NCBI GenBank assembly: GCA_001803165.1
Contig: MHAZ01000019.1
Span: 248,001 to 312,000 of the forward strand
Reading direction: 5' to 3'
Source of the DNA: Stygiobacter sp. RIFOXYC2_FULL_38_25
GTDB lineage: Bacteria > Bacteroidota > Ignavibacteria > Ignavibacteriales > Melioribacteraceae
Length of the DNA: 64,000 nucleotides
Shown here: piece after piece, positions 51,249-60,565 of the stretch
Layout: the number at the start of each line of letters is the position of its first letter
How positions within the stretch are numbered: the first letter of the stretch is position 1
Notes under the pieces: model-generated
What the model was told of the DNA's origin: nothing
Seen by the model: only the letters and a program-made list of their open reading frames with translations
The model's database searches: none
Made by a program: the position numbers and the translations under genes

Positions 51249-52499
51249 TTAGATACCAAATTCCTTCTGATAAATAGAATTAACATATTCATCAAGCCAT
51301 TGATAAAACTCTTCTGCCTCTTTCTGCTGAAAAGAATTTGTAGTCCACTTCGTAACAAGGTCTTTTGCTTTAGTTATTATCTTATCCTCATGCTTAAATA
51401 ATTTCTGAATTATTCCGGTCTCTTTTTTATTTAGTAATGCAGAAACATTTAAGTAATCCGTTCCATGACCATAAGTCATTGGAAAACATTTCGCTTTTAG
51501 CTTTAGTGATTTTTTATTAATGGGTGCAGTTACACCTTTTTCTCCAATAGTAACAGACGGCATTTTTTCTCCGGCAGCAACCCATACAGGTGTAACCAGA
51601 GTTGTTACGGGAAATCCCAAAACTGTCCACAAAGTTGTTAACGCCGGATCTTCTCCCGGTTTTACTCCCTGAACAACCATAGTGGAGATTGAAGAATATC
51701 TAACTATAAAATCACGAAAAGCAATAAATTTTTTATCGGTAGTATCTTGAGGTAAATCCATTTTATAAACATCATCTCCGGTTAAAGAGTGAAGCATGTT
51801 TCTGTCTGCTGTTTTAAGCAGAAATGACAGACAGACATATTTATTCTTCTTATAATATTCACTAAAAATTTCTTTGGCTGTTTCATAACGGATGTAGCCC
51901 TGTCCTTGCAGCTCCCTTCCGCTTACAGAATAATTAGTGCGCAGGAGATAACCATCAGGCGCAATTGCCGGATCATTAACATCAAATTTTTTATAAGTTT
52001 TATAATCAACTTCGTAGTATGCCGCGCCCCCCTGTGCATCTATAACGCCAAAGTTTGATGCTACACCCCATTTACCTACAAGTTCTCCCAACAATGTCTC
52101 AAAGTCAGCAAGCGTTGAACATTCAGCAAGCGCTCTCTTCATTAAATAGCCATCACGTTCGCGGGGAAGATGATTAGTATTAATAGTATCAACATTGTAT
52201 GATGCTGTATTCATAATGCTGAAACCTGTAGTGTTGCTTCCCATCCATACTGAATTGGCGAGTGTATCCTTTACATTAACATCACCTATGAAATCATATT
52301 TAAATCCTTTGAAAAACATAAGTTTGTTCTCAAAAGCATTTGAATCACGATGCTTCCACAATAAAGGTCTTCCATTTGGAGAAGCTTTTCCGGAAATTAT
52401 TGCAGAGGTACATGGTAAAACTATTGATTGTGAAAAGAATAGCACAAACAAGAATTTCGAAAAACCTCTTTTAACGTAAGTATAAATTTTATCTCTCAT
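51249..52499 (-). CDS. Secreted Ntn-hydrolase (choloylglycine hydrolase/acyltransferase C45-like)
   Basis: This 416-residue protein has a signal peptide, then the candidate N-terminal nucleophile Cys in VLPCTSAIISGKASPNGRPL, followed by LLWKHRDS. This layout matches the C45/penicillin-acyltransferase and choloylglycine-hydrolase superfamily, which cleaves non-peptide amide bonds. Later family features are SNFGVIDAQGGAAYYEVD and TNYSVSG. The start at 52499 is preferred over 52514 because AAAGGA lies 6 bp upstream of it. It follows the SusD gene, so it may act on the substrate bound or imported by that system (inference). The substrate is unknown. Confidence 0.75.
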   Translation of the reverse strand: MRDKIYTYVKRGFSKFLFVLFFSQSIVLPCTSAIISGKASPNGRPLLWKHRDSNAFENKLMFFKGFKYDFIGDVNVKDTLANSVWMGSNTTGFSIMNTASYNVDTINTNHLPRERDGYLMKRALAECSTLADFETLLGELVGKWGVASNFGVIDAQGGAAYYEVDYKTYKKFDVNDPAIAPDGYLLRTNYSVSGRELQGQGYIRYETAKEIFSEYYKKNKYVCLSFLLKTADRNMLHSLTGDDVYKMDLPQDTTDKKFIAFRDFIVRYSSISTMVVQGVKPGEDPALTTLWTVLGFPVTTLVTPVWVAAGEKMPSVTIGEKGVTAPINKKSLKLKAKCFPMTYGHGTDYLNVSALLNKKETGIIQKLFKHEDKIITKAKDLVTKWTTNSFQQKEAEEFYQWLDEYVNSIYQKEFGI

Positions 52500-52527
52500 A
52501 AACATTCCTTTCAAATTTTTAGATAAA

Positions 52528-52566
52528 AAATCCGGCTCAATTACTATTTATATTAAGCCGGATTTA
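52528..52566 (-). terminator. Terminator-like hairpin downstream of susD
   Basis: AAATCCGGCT (52528-52537) pairs perfectly with AGCCGGATTT (52556-52565), with an A/T-rich loop and a T run on the minus-strand side. It would separate, at least partly, the SusD gene from the hydrolase gene. Confidence 0.7.
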
Positions 52567-52604
52567 TAATTGTTAGTCCATGTATTAATTCACTTTAGCG
52601 GCAA

Positions 52605-53990
52605 TTAATAAGCGTTGCCCGGATCGTTAGTATTTCTTACCGGCTGCTGAGATGGAGCCGGAATATTTGGATTGGTTGCCCTTTCGCCCTGGCTATACAA
52701 TAATCGTCTTGGGATTTGACCGCCTGCAAAAGGAGTTACAACCGGGCGATTTGCTCTCTTCCAATCATTATATACTTCTATATTCATAAACAAAGCAATA
52801 TACTTTTCTTCCATTATGGCATTAATTAAAGAAGTGCCGGTTAATCCTGTAGCTATACCAAGTGAATTTGCCGTAAGTGCCCATCTGCCTTCTTCAGCGC
52901 GTCTTGCAGCGTTTAACTTTGCTAATGCTGTAGCTTCATCTCCGGTTTTAAATGCGCATTCTGCCCAAATTAAATTTGCTTCACTAAAGGTCATTACATC
53001 AAAAGAATAATCGGCGGCTCTTAATACAGCGCTAAGATTTGAAGCGTCGGTTAGTGTGCCTCCTGGCTCAACTCCAATGAACTTTCCGGCAACCGAACCT
53101 ACACCTGCCTGAAAATACTTTTGCAAACGCGGATCATTTCTTGTTGTTAACAAATCAACTAAATATTTACCGGCGCGGATATCAGAATTTCTTGTGCGCC
53201 AGTACTGGTAAATGGTACTCGATTCATTTTCAACTGTGGTGTGTTTTGTTTTAAAGTTATTAGTATTAGCCGAAATTCCTTTTTGAATAGCACTAAGTGC
53301 AAGAGCATAATTTCCCGGATTGACTTCAGCCCAGTGGAGATAGAAGCGGGCTTTTAAAGTATAAGCCGCTTGAATCCACTTTGCTGTATTAGCGCTATAG
53401 ACAAAATCGTTTGGTGGTTTATACCCGCCGCCAGCAGTTAAATCTGCAATCGCTTGATCCAGCAAAGTTTGAACAGCCGTATAAATATCTTGCTGTTTAT
53501 CTAACTTTGGATTCGAAATTTCGCCGACAGCTTCGGAATATGGTAAATCGCCCCATAAGCTTGCGGACATTCCTATAGTTAGTGCTTCCCAGGTTTTAGC
53601 TATACCGGAATATAATCTCCATCCTTTGGCTTCAGTCTCTTTTAAAATATTGCGAATGTCAACCAATCCACCACCGCTATAAAGACTATTCATATCAGTG
53701 TTCCATTCACTTTCGGTGAAATCATATTTACCTAAGCTAATTGCCTGGCGGTCAACACCTGCCAACTGCTGCGTCCAGATTGCAGCTGTTCTAGATGTAT
53801 GTCCTTCGTATCTAGAGAATTGACGAACTTGTATGGCGTTAAAAAGCAAATCGGCAGAGACTACTGTAGCTCTGTTTGGATCGTCCTGAATTTCAGGATC
53901 ATCTATAAAGTTGCTGCAACTAATCAACAAAGAGCTAACAAGAAGAGCAACGACCAAAATTATATTGTGTGTTTTGATATATATTTTCAT
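52605..53990 (-). CDS. SusD/RagB-family outer-membrane lipoprotein
   Basis: This 461-residue protein has a lipoprotein signal (LVSSLLISCSNFIDDP, Cys at about residue 25), so it is lipid-anchored on the cell surface. It is the SusD-type substrate-binding partner of the TonB-dependent SusC pore encoded upstream; its gene starts 10 bp after the susC stop. SusD-like TPR-type helices and the C-terminal family region (MEEKYIALFMNIEVYNDWKR) are visible. Members bind glycans or peptides. There is no glycan hydrolase beside it, and the amidase-like gene suggests a nitrogen-containing or acylated substrate. Confidence 0.92.
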   Translation of the reverse strand: MKIYIKTHNIILVVALLVSSLLISCSNFIDDPEIQDDPNRATVVSADLLFNAIQVRQFSRYEGHTSRTAAIWTQQLAGVDRQAISLGKYDFTESEWNTDMNSLYSGGGLVDIRNILKETEAKGWRLYSGIAKTWEALTIGMSASLWGDLPYSEAVGEISNPKLDKQQDIYTAVQTLLDQAIADLTAGGGYKPPNDFVYSANTAKWIQAAYTLKARFYLHWAEVNPGNYALALSAIQKGISANTNNFKTKHTTVENESSTIYQYWRTRNSDIRAGKYLVDLLTTRNDPRLQKYFQAGVGSVAGKFIGVEPGGTLTDASNLSAVLRAADYSFDVMTFSEANLIWAECAFKTGDEATALAKLNAARRAEEGRWALTANSLGIATGLTGTSLINAIMEEKYIALFMNIEVYNDWKRANRPVVTPFAGGQIPRRLLYSQGERATNPNIPAPSQQPVRNTNDPGNAY

Positions 53991-53999
53991 TTTGAGCTC

Positions 54000-56900
54000 C
54001 TAGTAATTAAATCGTAGAGATAAGATGATAGACCTTGTTTGAGGATTATTGAAGTAATCAAATCCCCGTCCATTAGCAGTACCGGCTAAATTTGTTTCAG
54101 GATCTATGCCTTTGTATTTTGTCCATGTATAAAGATTTCTGGCACTCAGACGTATATCTATAGTGTTGATACTGGTCCACGATTTTATTAATTCGCTGTG
54201 TAATGTATAAGCAATAGCAATTTCTCTAAGCTTAACATAACTACCGTCCTCTATGGCGAGACTCGCCGGTCCATTAAAACTGCTTCCTATACCTTGATAA
54301 TATGATTGATCTAGCACAACTTCTTTTCCTGCACCGGGTCCATACCCAGCAAACACAGTTTTTTGACCTCTATTTTCAGTTTCTTTTGCGGTACCAAAAT
54401 ACATTAATGCACCTACGGTTCCATTAGATACATCTCCACCTTTAAAGAAATCAAACAGAGCAGAGATTTGAAGATTATCAAAGAGAGTAAATGAAGTTCT
54501 AATGCTACCCGTCCAATCCGGATTTGGGTCGCCAATAATCCTTAATTGAGGGTCTTTAACCGGATATCCCGTTGCGTCAAGGTAAAGATCGCCGGATTGC
54601 CAGCCACTGTATTTTTTATCGATGTCTACGCCGTTGTAAACAACATTTCTTCCAAATCTTAGATAATCGGAACCATAGAAAATGCCGAATGGTTGTCCTT
54701 CCATAACAACCGAACTACCAATAGCAGAACCCGCAAGCGAAATATATTGCGCTCCCGGCAGTTCAAGAACTTTATTCGTATTACTTGCATAAAGCAAATT
54801 AATATCCCATTTGAAGTCGGGTATATTAATGGGCTGTAAATTAAGCCCCACTTCAATACCCTTGTTTTGAATTGTGCCTGCATTCTGAACCTGAGAAGTG
54901 CTACCCGTAGAAGGAGCTATGGGTAAAGAATAGATAACATCGGTTGTCTTTGAATTATAATAAGTAAAATCCAGACCTACACGTTCGTTCAAAAATGCAA
55001 GGTTAATTCCCATTTCAAATTCTTTTGATCTCTGAGGAAGAATATTAGTCTGTCCTTTAGTTGGACTTGTATAGAAACCCACGTAGCCGTAAGCGTTTGA
55101 AGTAAGAGTAGCTGCCCAGCCATCACTGTATGCGGTAGAACTGGAAGTAAATGCAGTTATTGTTGAATAAACTTCAGGTTCCTGTCCGGCTTCACCGTAT
55201 GCGAAATGAAGTTTACCAAAATTGAACCAATCCGAATAGTTAGCAAAAATATCTTGCTTTGAAAATTCCCATGCAGCGCTGAATTTCGGATACCAATGGC
55301 GTTTCTTGCTTTTTCCGAATGTAGAAGAACCGTCGTTTCTTAAACCGGCAGTAAGATATAATTGATTGAACATATCAAAAGTTAACTGTCCGAAATACGA
55401 TTCTCTTCTTACAATTGATTGATATTCATCTGCCAAATTTGAGGAAGCATTATCCAATTGGTGAAAATCATAAACAGCCATATCTTCCCCTGTAGTACCA
55501 AAGTAGTTGTATTTACTTTCATTCATATTTTGACCAAGCATCAGGGTAGCTTTTGTATCAGCAAAGTCAAAACTCCTTTTTGCTGTAATTAACAAATTAC
55601 CATCTGTTTCTCGGTTGATTAATCTTTCCGTAATTATTTGTCCGTTTGGACGGTACGAACTGCTTGGCGGAATAACATTTTTTCGCTCGTCCGATGAATA
55701 ATCATTACCGAGTGTGTAACTTAAATTCAACCAATCTAATGGGTCATAATCAATTCTTATATTGCCAAAAGTTCTTGAGACTTTTGAATCAAAAATTTGT
55801 TTATAGGCAATGAAGTACGGATTATCATATCCACGAGTAACTTTTAAGGCAGTTGGATTTTGATATCTGTATGATCTGTGCAGCCCGGTAACAGGATCCA
55901 AATAAACAGAATTATCAAAATCGGGAGGAGTTCTCCATGATCCAGTTAAAAGTCCGCTGACAGAAGATCCCTTTCTAAGCTTGCCTGCATCAGTATCAAC
56001 ATAATGTATGCTTCCCGTTACTTTGATATCTTCATTAATACGCTGGGATGCTTTTAAGTTGACAGAATTTCTTAAATAGCTTGAATTACCAATGAGTGTA
56101 CTTTTGGAGTCGGTTCTGCCTAAAGATAAATAATAGGTTGTCCATTCGTTTCCACCTGAGATAGAGAGATTATTATCAAGAGTATGCCCTGGTTGAAACA
56201 TTTCTCTTTCATGATTATAAGTTGGAGTGCCTTCCGGTAATAACGGACCCCAAGCACCAATTGCTGTTTTACTAGTTATGCCTTTATCACCCTGTCCATA
56301 TATTTGCTGCAACGGTTGAACCTTTGTTATTTCATCGAAAGTATAAGAAACGTCGTAAGTTACTTTTGCTTTTCCCGGTTTGCCGCTTTTAGTTTTAATT
56401 AGAATTACACCGTTTTGAGCACGCGCACCGTACAGCGCAGCCGCCGCGGGTCCTTTAAGAACATCTATCGATTCGATATCCTTAGGATTAATATCCATTG
56501 CACGGTTCATTTGGGTATATCCACCAGTGCTGGAACCAATTTCAGAATTATTAATTGGCGATCCATCAACAACAATCAGCGGCTGGGTTCCACCTGTAAT
56601 TGAATGTGAACCACGAATTCGAATATAAGATGATGCACCTGGTTCGCCGCTAGATGTGGTTATTTCAACGTTTGCAACTTTACCCTGAATTGCTGAAATA
56701 ACATCAAGCGCTTTACTATTTACTACTGCCTCGGATGAAACATTTCCAATTGTAACACCGAGCTTTTGTTTCTCAATTTCAACACCCATTCCGGTAACCA
56801 CAACAGTTTGCATCTGGAGAATATCTTCCTTAAGGGCAATGTCTTGAGTAATATCTCCGGACAAAATAAGGTCAATAGTTACTTTTATATAACCAACATA

Positions 56901-57500
56901 ACTAGTTTCAAGTGTTGCTTTCTTGCCAATAAGATTTGATGGAACAGTAATAGAATATGCACCATTTTCATCAGTCATGCCGCCAATAGAAAATGGTTTT
57001 AAAATCACAGTAGCACCTATTAACGGTTGTTTTGTATTAGAATCTATAACCGTACCCTTAACACTACCAATTTCTACAACAGTAATTTTTTCTGTTTCCC
57101 CGTTCTCCGCTTTCTTGATTACTATCTGGTTGTTAATTCTATTAAATGTTAATCCGTAATCTTTTGCAAAAACCTCGAGAATGTTATATAAAGATTCATC
57201 TTCCACTATGACTGTTGCTCTTTCATTCAGAGGAATCTCTTCTTTTATATAATTGAATTTGAAATCGGTTTTTTGTTCAATAATCTGAAGTGCTTGTTCC
57301 AGACTAACATTTACAACATTCAGGGTTACCCTAATATCTTTGAGATTTTGAGCTTCTGTTGGCGAAGATGCTAAAAGCAAATTAACAAACAGACCTTGAA
57401 GCAGAAATCCTAGTACTGTGTAAAGAGCTGTCAATTTTAATACCTTCAAAAAATAATTTTTTCCCGAAAAGCGGGATTCTGTTTTAAATAAATTTAACAT
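54000..57500 (-). CDS. SusC/RagA-family TonB-dependent receptor with STN domain
   Basis: This 1166-residue protein has a signal region (about 1-50). It then has an STN (secretin/TonB short N-terminal) domain at about 55-115 (VSLEQALQIIEQKTDFKFNY), a carboxypeptidase-regulatory-like domain at about 125-215 (VKGTVIDSNTKQPLIGATVI), a plug (about 235-360) and a large barrel. The plug contains GSSTGGYTQMNRAMDINPKD, a SusC-type region. The STN domain is the part that signals to FecR anti-sigma factors, and the sigma factor and FecR genes are directly upstream. It should take up the SusD-bound ligand using TonB energy. Confidence 0.95.
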   Translation of the reverse strand: MLNLFKTESRFSGKNYFLKVLKLTALYTVLGFLLQGLFVNLLLASSPTEAQNLKDIRVTLNVVNVSLEQALQIIEQKTDFKFNYIKEEIPLNERATVIVEDESLYNILEVFAKDYGLTFNRINNQIVIKKAENGETEKITVVEIGSVKGTVIDSNTKQPLIGATVILKPFSIGGMTDENGAYSITVPSNLIGKKATLETSYVGYIKVTIDLILSGDITQDIALKEDILQMQTVVVTGMGVEIEKQKLGVTIGNVSSEAVVNSKALDVISAIQGKVANVEITTSSGEPGASSYIRIRGSHSITGGTQPLIVVDGSPINNSEIGSSTGGYTQMNRAMDINPKDIESIDVLKGPAAAALYGARAQNGVILIKTKSGKPGKAKVTYDVSYTFDEITKVQPLQQIYGQGDKGITSKTAIGAWGPLLPEGTPTYNHEREMFQPGHTLDNNLSISGGNEWTTYYLSLGRTDSKSTLIGNSSYLRNSVNLKASQRINEDIKVTGSIHYVDTDAGKLRKGSSVSGLLTGSWRTPPDFDNSVYLDPVTGLHRSYRYQNPTALKVTRGYDNPYFIAYKQIFDSKVSRTFGNIRIDYDPLDWLNLSYTLGNDYSSDERKNVIPPSSSYRPNGQIITERLINRETDGNLLITAKRSFDFADTKATLMLGQNMNESKYNYFGTTGEDMAVYDFHQLDNASSNLADEYQSIVRRESYFGQLTFDMFNQLYLTAGLRNDGSSTFGKSKKRHWYPKFSAAWEFSKQDIFANYSDWFNFGKLHFAYGEAGQEPEVYSTITAFTSSSTAYSDGWAATLTSNAYGYVGFYTSPTKGQTNILPQRSKEFEMGINLAFLNERVGLDFTYYNSKTTDVIYSLPIAPSTGSTSQVQNAGTIQNKGIEVGLNLQPINIPDFKWDINLLYASNTNKVLELPGAQYISLAGSAIGSSVVMEGQPFGIFYGSDYLRFGRNVVYNGVDIDKKYSGWQSGDLYLDATGYPVKDPQLRIIGDPNPDWTGSIRTSFTLFDNLQISALFDFFKGGDVSNGTVGALMYFGTAKETENRGQKTVFAGYGPGAGKEVVLDQSYYQGIGSSFNGPASLAIEDGSYVKLREIAIAYTLHSELIKSWTSINTIDIRLSARNLYTWTKYKGIDPETNLAGTANGRGFDYFNNPQTRSIILSLRFNY

Positions 57501-57549
57501 AACTTTGTCCTGTGATGGTTGAACAAATATTATTTTGTTTGACTTCTGA

Positions 57550-57616
57550 GCCGTACCGATCTAGCCATCGGTATGCCTGCCCCTACTCCGATTGTTCGGT
57601 AGTGGGGGCTTTTTTA
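57550..57616. other. Two hairpins in the fecR-susC intergenic leader
   Basis: TACCGAT (57554-57560) pairs with ATCGGTA (57567-57573). A GC-rich hairpin at 57579-57609 (CCCCTACTCCGA against TCGGTAGTGGGG) follows, with TTTTTT on the plus-strand side only. On the minus strand, where fecR and susC are read, there is no T run, so it does not look like a terminator for that operon. Confidence 0.5.
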
Positions 57617-57660
57617 ATCGCCTTTGGCGAGTAGGACCCTCAAACTTTTCTTCTCCTCTG

Positions 57661-58719
57661 TTATTTTTTATAAAAAGTGATTTTTGTGATACGGTTGTTC
57701 TCTTTAGTTGTTTTGTAATTTAATCCGGTTAATTTTTTAATTACTTCAGATACGGTTCTAAAGGAATCATTTTTGAAATTAACCGTAAGCTTTTTATTGC
57801 CAGCCGATTTATCGGCTAATACGAACTTTACGCCGTAAGTCCTTTCCAATTCAACAAATATTTTGGAAAGCGGTTCGTCATCATACTTAAGATTATTTTC
57901 TATCCAGCCTGTTTCTTTTTGCGGCTCGAAAACTTCAACGGAACTTATTGCAGCTTCTTTATAGTAAACAAACTGTTGGTTTGGCTTTAATATTATTATG
58001 TCTTCGTTTCCAACTGCGTTCACGTTGGAAACTTTTACCTTACCCTCAACAAGTGAAACTTCTATGTTTTCATCACCGGCAAAGGCTTTTATGTTAAATT
58101 TTGTCCCAAGTACAGTTGTTGCAAGATTGTTTGAATGAACAATGAAAGGTTTTGCCGAATCTTTGCTCACTTCAAAGAAAGCCTCTCCTTCTAAAAAAAC
58201 TTCTCTTTGTCTCCCCTCAAAGTGCTGCGGGTATCTGAATTTGGAATCTGCATTTAATGTAACTATGCTTCCGTCCAGTAGCATTATTATGGCTTTCTCT
58301 CCAAGAGCTGTAGTTTTCTCTTGCCAAATTGTTTCATCTACTTTCGCTTTGCTGAAATGAGTATAGTATAAATACCCTCCGGCAACCGATACCATAATTA
58401 ACACAGTTGCGGCAATCCTTAAAATCATTGGATTAATCCGAAATCTGTTAGCTGTTCGTTCCGGTTTTGAAAATGTAAAGGTAGGTTCAACTTTTCTAAT
58501 CTTTGATTCCAGAGTTCTTAGGCTCTTTTCAACATTAAAGCTAGGCTGTTCATTACTTTCACTCTTCTCATTCCACTTTTCTTTAATACAGTTGAAAAGT
58601 GCATAGTATTCATCTTTTTCTAAATAGCTGTACAGACTTGCTGTTTCTTCTTTGGAAGTTTCTTGTGATAAATACTTAGTTGCCAGTTCAATAAATCTTT
58701 CTTCAGACATGTTCTTCAC
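57661..58719 (-). CDS. FecR-family anti-sigma factor
   Basis: This 352-residue protein has a cytoplasmic N-terminal part (about 1-95) that should bind the sigma factor, one transmembrane helix (about 97-117, MILRIAATVLIMVSVAGGYL) and a periplasmic FecR domain (VTLNADSKFRYPQHFEGRQR, VFLEGEAFFEVSKDSAKPFI). A C-terminal domain covers about 270-350 (LKYDDEPLSKIFVELERTYG) and resembles the domain that receives the STN signal. It lies between the sigma factor and susC, as in Bacteroidota trans-envelope regulatory loci. Confidence 0.93.
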   Translation of the reverse strand: MKNMSEERFIELATKYLSQETSKEETASLYSYLEKDEYYALFNCIKEKWNEKSESNEQPSFNVEKSLRTLESKIRKVEPTFTFSKPERTANRFRINPMILRIAATVLIMVSVAGGYLYYTHFSKAKVDETIWQEKTTALGEKAIIMLLDGSIVTLNADSKFRYPQHFEGRQREVFLEGEAFFEVSKDSAKPFIVHSNNLATTVLGTKFNIKAFAGDENIEVSLVEGKVKVSNVNAVGNEDIIILKPNQQFVYYKEAAISSVEVFEPQKETGWIENNLKYDDEPLSKIFVELERTYGVKFVLADKSAGNKKLTVNFKNDSFRTVSEVIKKLTGLNYKTTKENNRITKITFYKK

Positions 58720-58806
58720 TTATGCGTTTTGGGAGTATTCTTTCTCTATTAGACAAAGAATCTTTTCTTAACCTACTACTCGGACGATGTAAATTTTGTG
58801 GTTTTT

Positions 58807-59382
58807 TTAGAAGAGTATTGAAAACAACTTTTTGATACGGGGGAGTTGCTCTGCCATAAATTTTACTGCATTTACCATTTGGTTTTGTACGGTGTGTATT
58901 GAAATTGAAAGAATGTCGGCAATTTCTTGATAAGTCAAGCCATCTATTCTATTCATCCGGAAAATTAATCCTCTTTTCTCCGGAAGCTGATTTAGCAGTT
59001 CTTCGATCTGTTTTTCCAAATCTTGTTGGTTAACTAGCTGGTCTGTTTCCGTTTGCGAAGTAATGAGATGAAGCTGGTTCGGATCTATCGGTTCGGAAAT
59101 CCGCTTCTCTTGTTTATAATAATTAATAGAACGGTTTTTAACCGCTGTATATAAGTATGATTTGAAACTTGTCTGGATATTGATTCTATTGCGCTTAATC
59201 CACAGCTCGGCAAATACGTCGGAAACAGTTTCTTCCGCAAGCTCTGTAGATTTAACAATCTGAAAGGAGAAATAACATAGAGGATTGTAATACTTAATAA
59301 ACAAAGCTTTCAGAGCAAGCGGATCATCTTTTTTGATATGGTCGAGTAACTGAAAATCTTCCTCGTTATTCTCTTTGTCCAT
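58807..59382 (-). CDS. ECF-type RNA polymerase sigma-70 factor
   Basis: This 191-residue protein has sigma region 2 at about residues 25-95 (FIKYYNPLCYFSFQIVKSTE, VSDVFAELWIKRNRIN) and region 4 at about 130-185 (LPEKRGLIFRMNRIDGLTYQ followed by EIADILSISIHTVQNQMVNA). It is the Bacteroidota FecI-like subtype and is the first gene of the sigma/FecR/SusC/SusD locus. It should transcribe susC-susD once FecR is released by ligand-loaded receptor (family knowledge). It is divergent from rnhB. Confidence 0.95.
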   Translation of the reverse strand: MDKENNEEDFQLLDHIKKDDPLALKALFIKYYNPLCYFSFQIVKSTELAEETVSDVFAELWIKRNRINIQTSFKSYLYTAVKNRSINYYKQEKRISEPIDPNQLHLITSQTETDQLVNQQDLEKQIEELLNQLPEKRGLIFRMNRIDGLTYQEIADILSISIHTVQNQMVNAVKFMAEQLPRIKKLFSILF

Positions 59383-59503
59383 TATTAAACTCTAAGTAAG
59401 CTGCTTCAACAAAATACAAAATATTATCTCATGTTAGTAAAATATATTTTGTAAGCTTACACAGAAGATTTAGTATAACTTAATCGTTGTTTATATTTCA
59501 CAC

Positions 59504-60136
59504 ATGAATCATCTTAAACAATTTGATAAATCATTCTTAACGAAGAAAGTAAAGCATCTTGCCGGTGTTGATGAAGCCGGGCGAGGTCCTCTTGCCGGTC
59601 CGGTTGTTGCAGCTGCTGTAATTTTTGATAAGAAAACATTTCACGAACAGATTAATGATTCGAAAAAAATTGCTGGAACAAGACGGGAAGAACTTTACGA
59701 GTGGATAGTTAAAAATTGTGTCGCGTATGGGATAGGAGTTATTGACCATATTGAGATTGATGAGATTAACATTCTTCAGGCATCGTTGAAAGCTATGAAG
59801 ATAGCCGCTTTGCAATTAGAGCCAAAGCCAAATCTCATTCTTATTGATGGTAATAAATCTTTCGTTTCAAATATAAAATCTACGACAGTAGTAAAAGGTG
59901 ATGCAAAATCATTTTCGATAGCCGCGGCATCTATTATAGCGAAAGTTACCCGCGATAGAATGATGAAAGAATACGCCGGTAAATTTCCGAACTACGGCTG
60001 GGAACACAACAAAGGTTACGCTACTAAAGAGCATATCTCGGCAATTAAGAAACACGGGGCAACGGAACTTCACAGAAAAACTTTTTTGAACAATATTCTA
60101 AGCGGAACACATGAAGAAATAAAATTAGGGGTGTGA
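59504..60136 (+). CDS. rnhB: Ribonuclease HII
   Basis: This 210-residue protein cleaves RNA-DNA hybrids and single embedded ribonucleotides in the cytoplasm. Catalytic-site motifs are AGVDEAGRGPLAGPV (Asp23, Glu24), IDGNKS, and the block SIAAASIIAKVTRDRMM ending GWEHNKGYATKEHI. Length is normal. It is coupled to yraN (1-bp gap). A non-coding partial copy of its 5' end is at 50900-50985. Confidence 0.96.
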   Translation: MNHLKQFDKSFLTKKVKHLAGVDEAGRGPLAGPVVAAAVIFDKKTFHEQINDSKKIAGTRREELYEWIVKNCVAYGIGVIDHIEIDEINILQASLKAMKIAALQLEPKPNLILIDGNKSFVSNIKSTTVVKGDAKSFSIAAASIIAKVTRDRMMKEYAGKFPNYGWEHNKGYATKEHISAIKKHGATELHRKTFLNNILSGTHEEIKLGV

Positions 60137-60137
60137 A

Positions 60138-60503
60138 ATGGGAACTCCAATTAACCAACGTGCTAAAGGCAAAGTTGGCGAAGATATTGCCACCGGATTT
60201 CTTAAAAAACTTGGCTACAAAATTTTAGAAAGAAACTTCCAATTCGGACACGGAGAAATTGATATAATCGTGCAAGACGATAATGAAATTGTCTTTGTTG
60301 AAGTGAAAACTCGCAAAAGTTTGGAATATGGAGATCCCGAGTTTGCAATCACCAAAAATAAGATCAGTCAAATAAGAAGAGTTGCAACGGCTTATCTTGT
60401 TCAGAAAAACATAACAGAGCAAACTTGCCGGATTGACGCAATTACAATTTTAATTCAGAATGAGCGTGAACCGCTCTTAAATCATTACAAAAATGTGGGT
60501 TAA
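60138..60503 (+). CDS. yraN: YraN/UPF0102-family putative endonuclease
   Basis: This 121-residue protein has a nuclease-like fold of the PD-(D/E)xK type: GEIDIIVQDDNEIVFVEVKT shows the GEID...VEVK pattern. It begins with the family's KGKVGEDIATGFLKKLGYKI. The activity is not established in general. It is translationally linked to rnhB, a very common arrangement. Confidence 0.92.
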   Translation: MGTPINQRAKGKVGEDIATGFLKKLGYKILERNFQFGHGEIDIIVQDDNEIVFVEVKTRKSLEYGDPEFAITKNKISQIRRVATAYLVQKNITEQTCRIDAITILIQNEREPLLNHYKNVG

Positions 60504-60565
60504 TAATCTCACTACTTTACATCTAAAGTTTTATTATTTTTTCCTTTGAAATAATCAAAGCCAGA

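Noticed and set aside
50966-51277. 103-codon plus-strand frame beyond the rnhB fragment
   Set aside because: It begins out of the rnhB frame, crosses a REP-like palindrome and overlaps the convergent hydrolase gene; there is no family signal.
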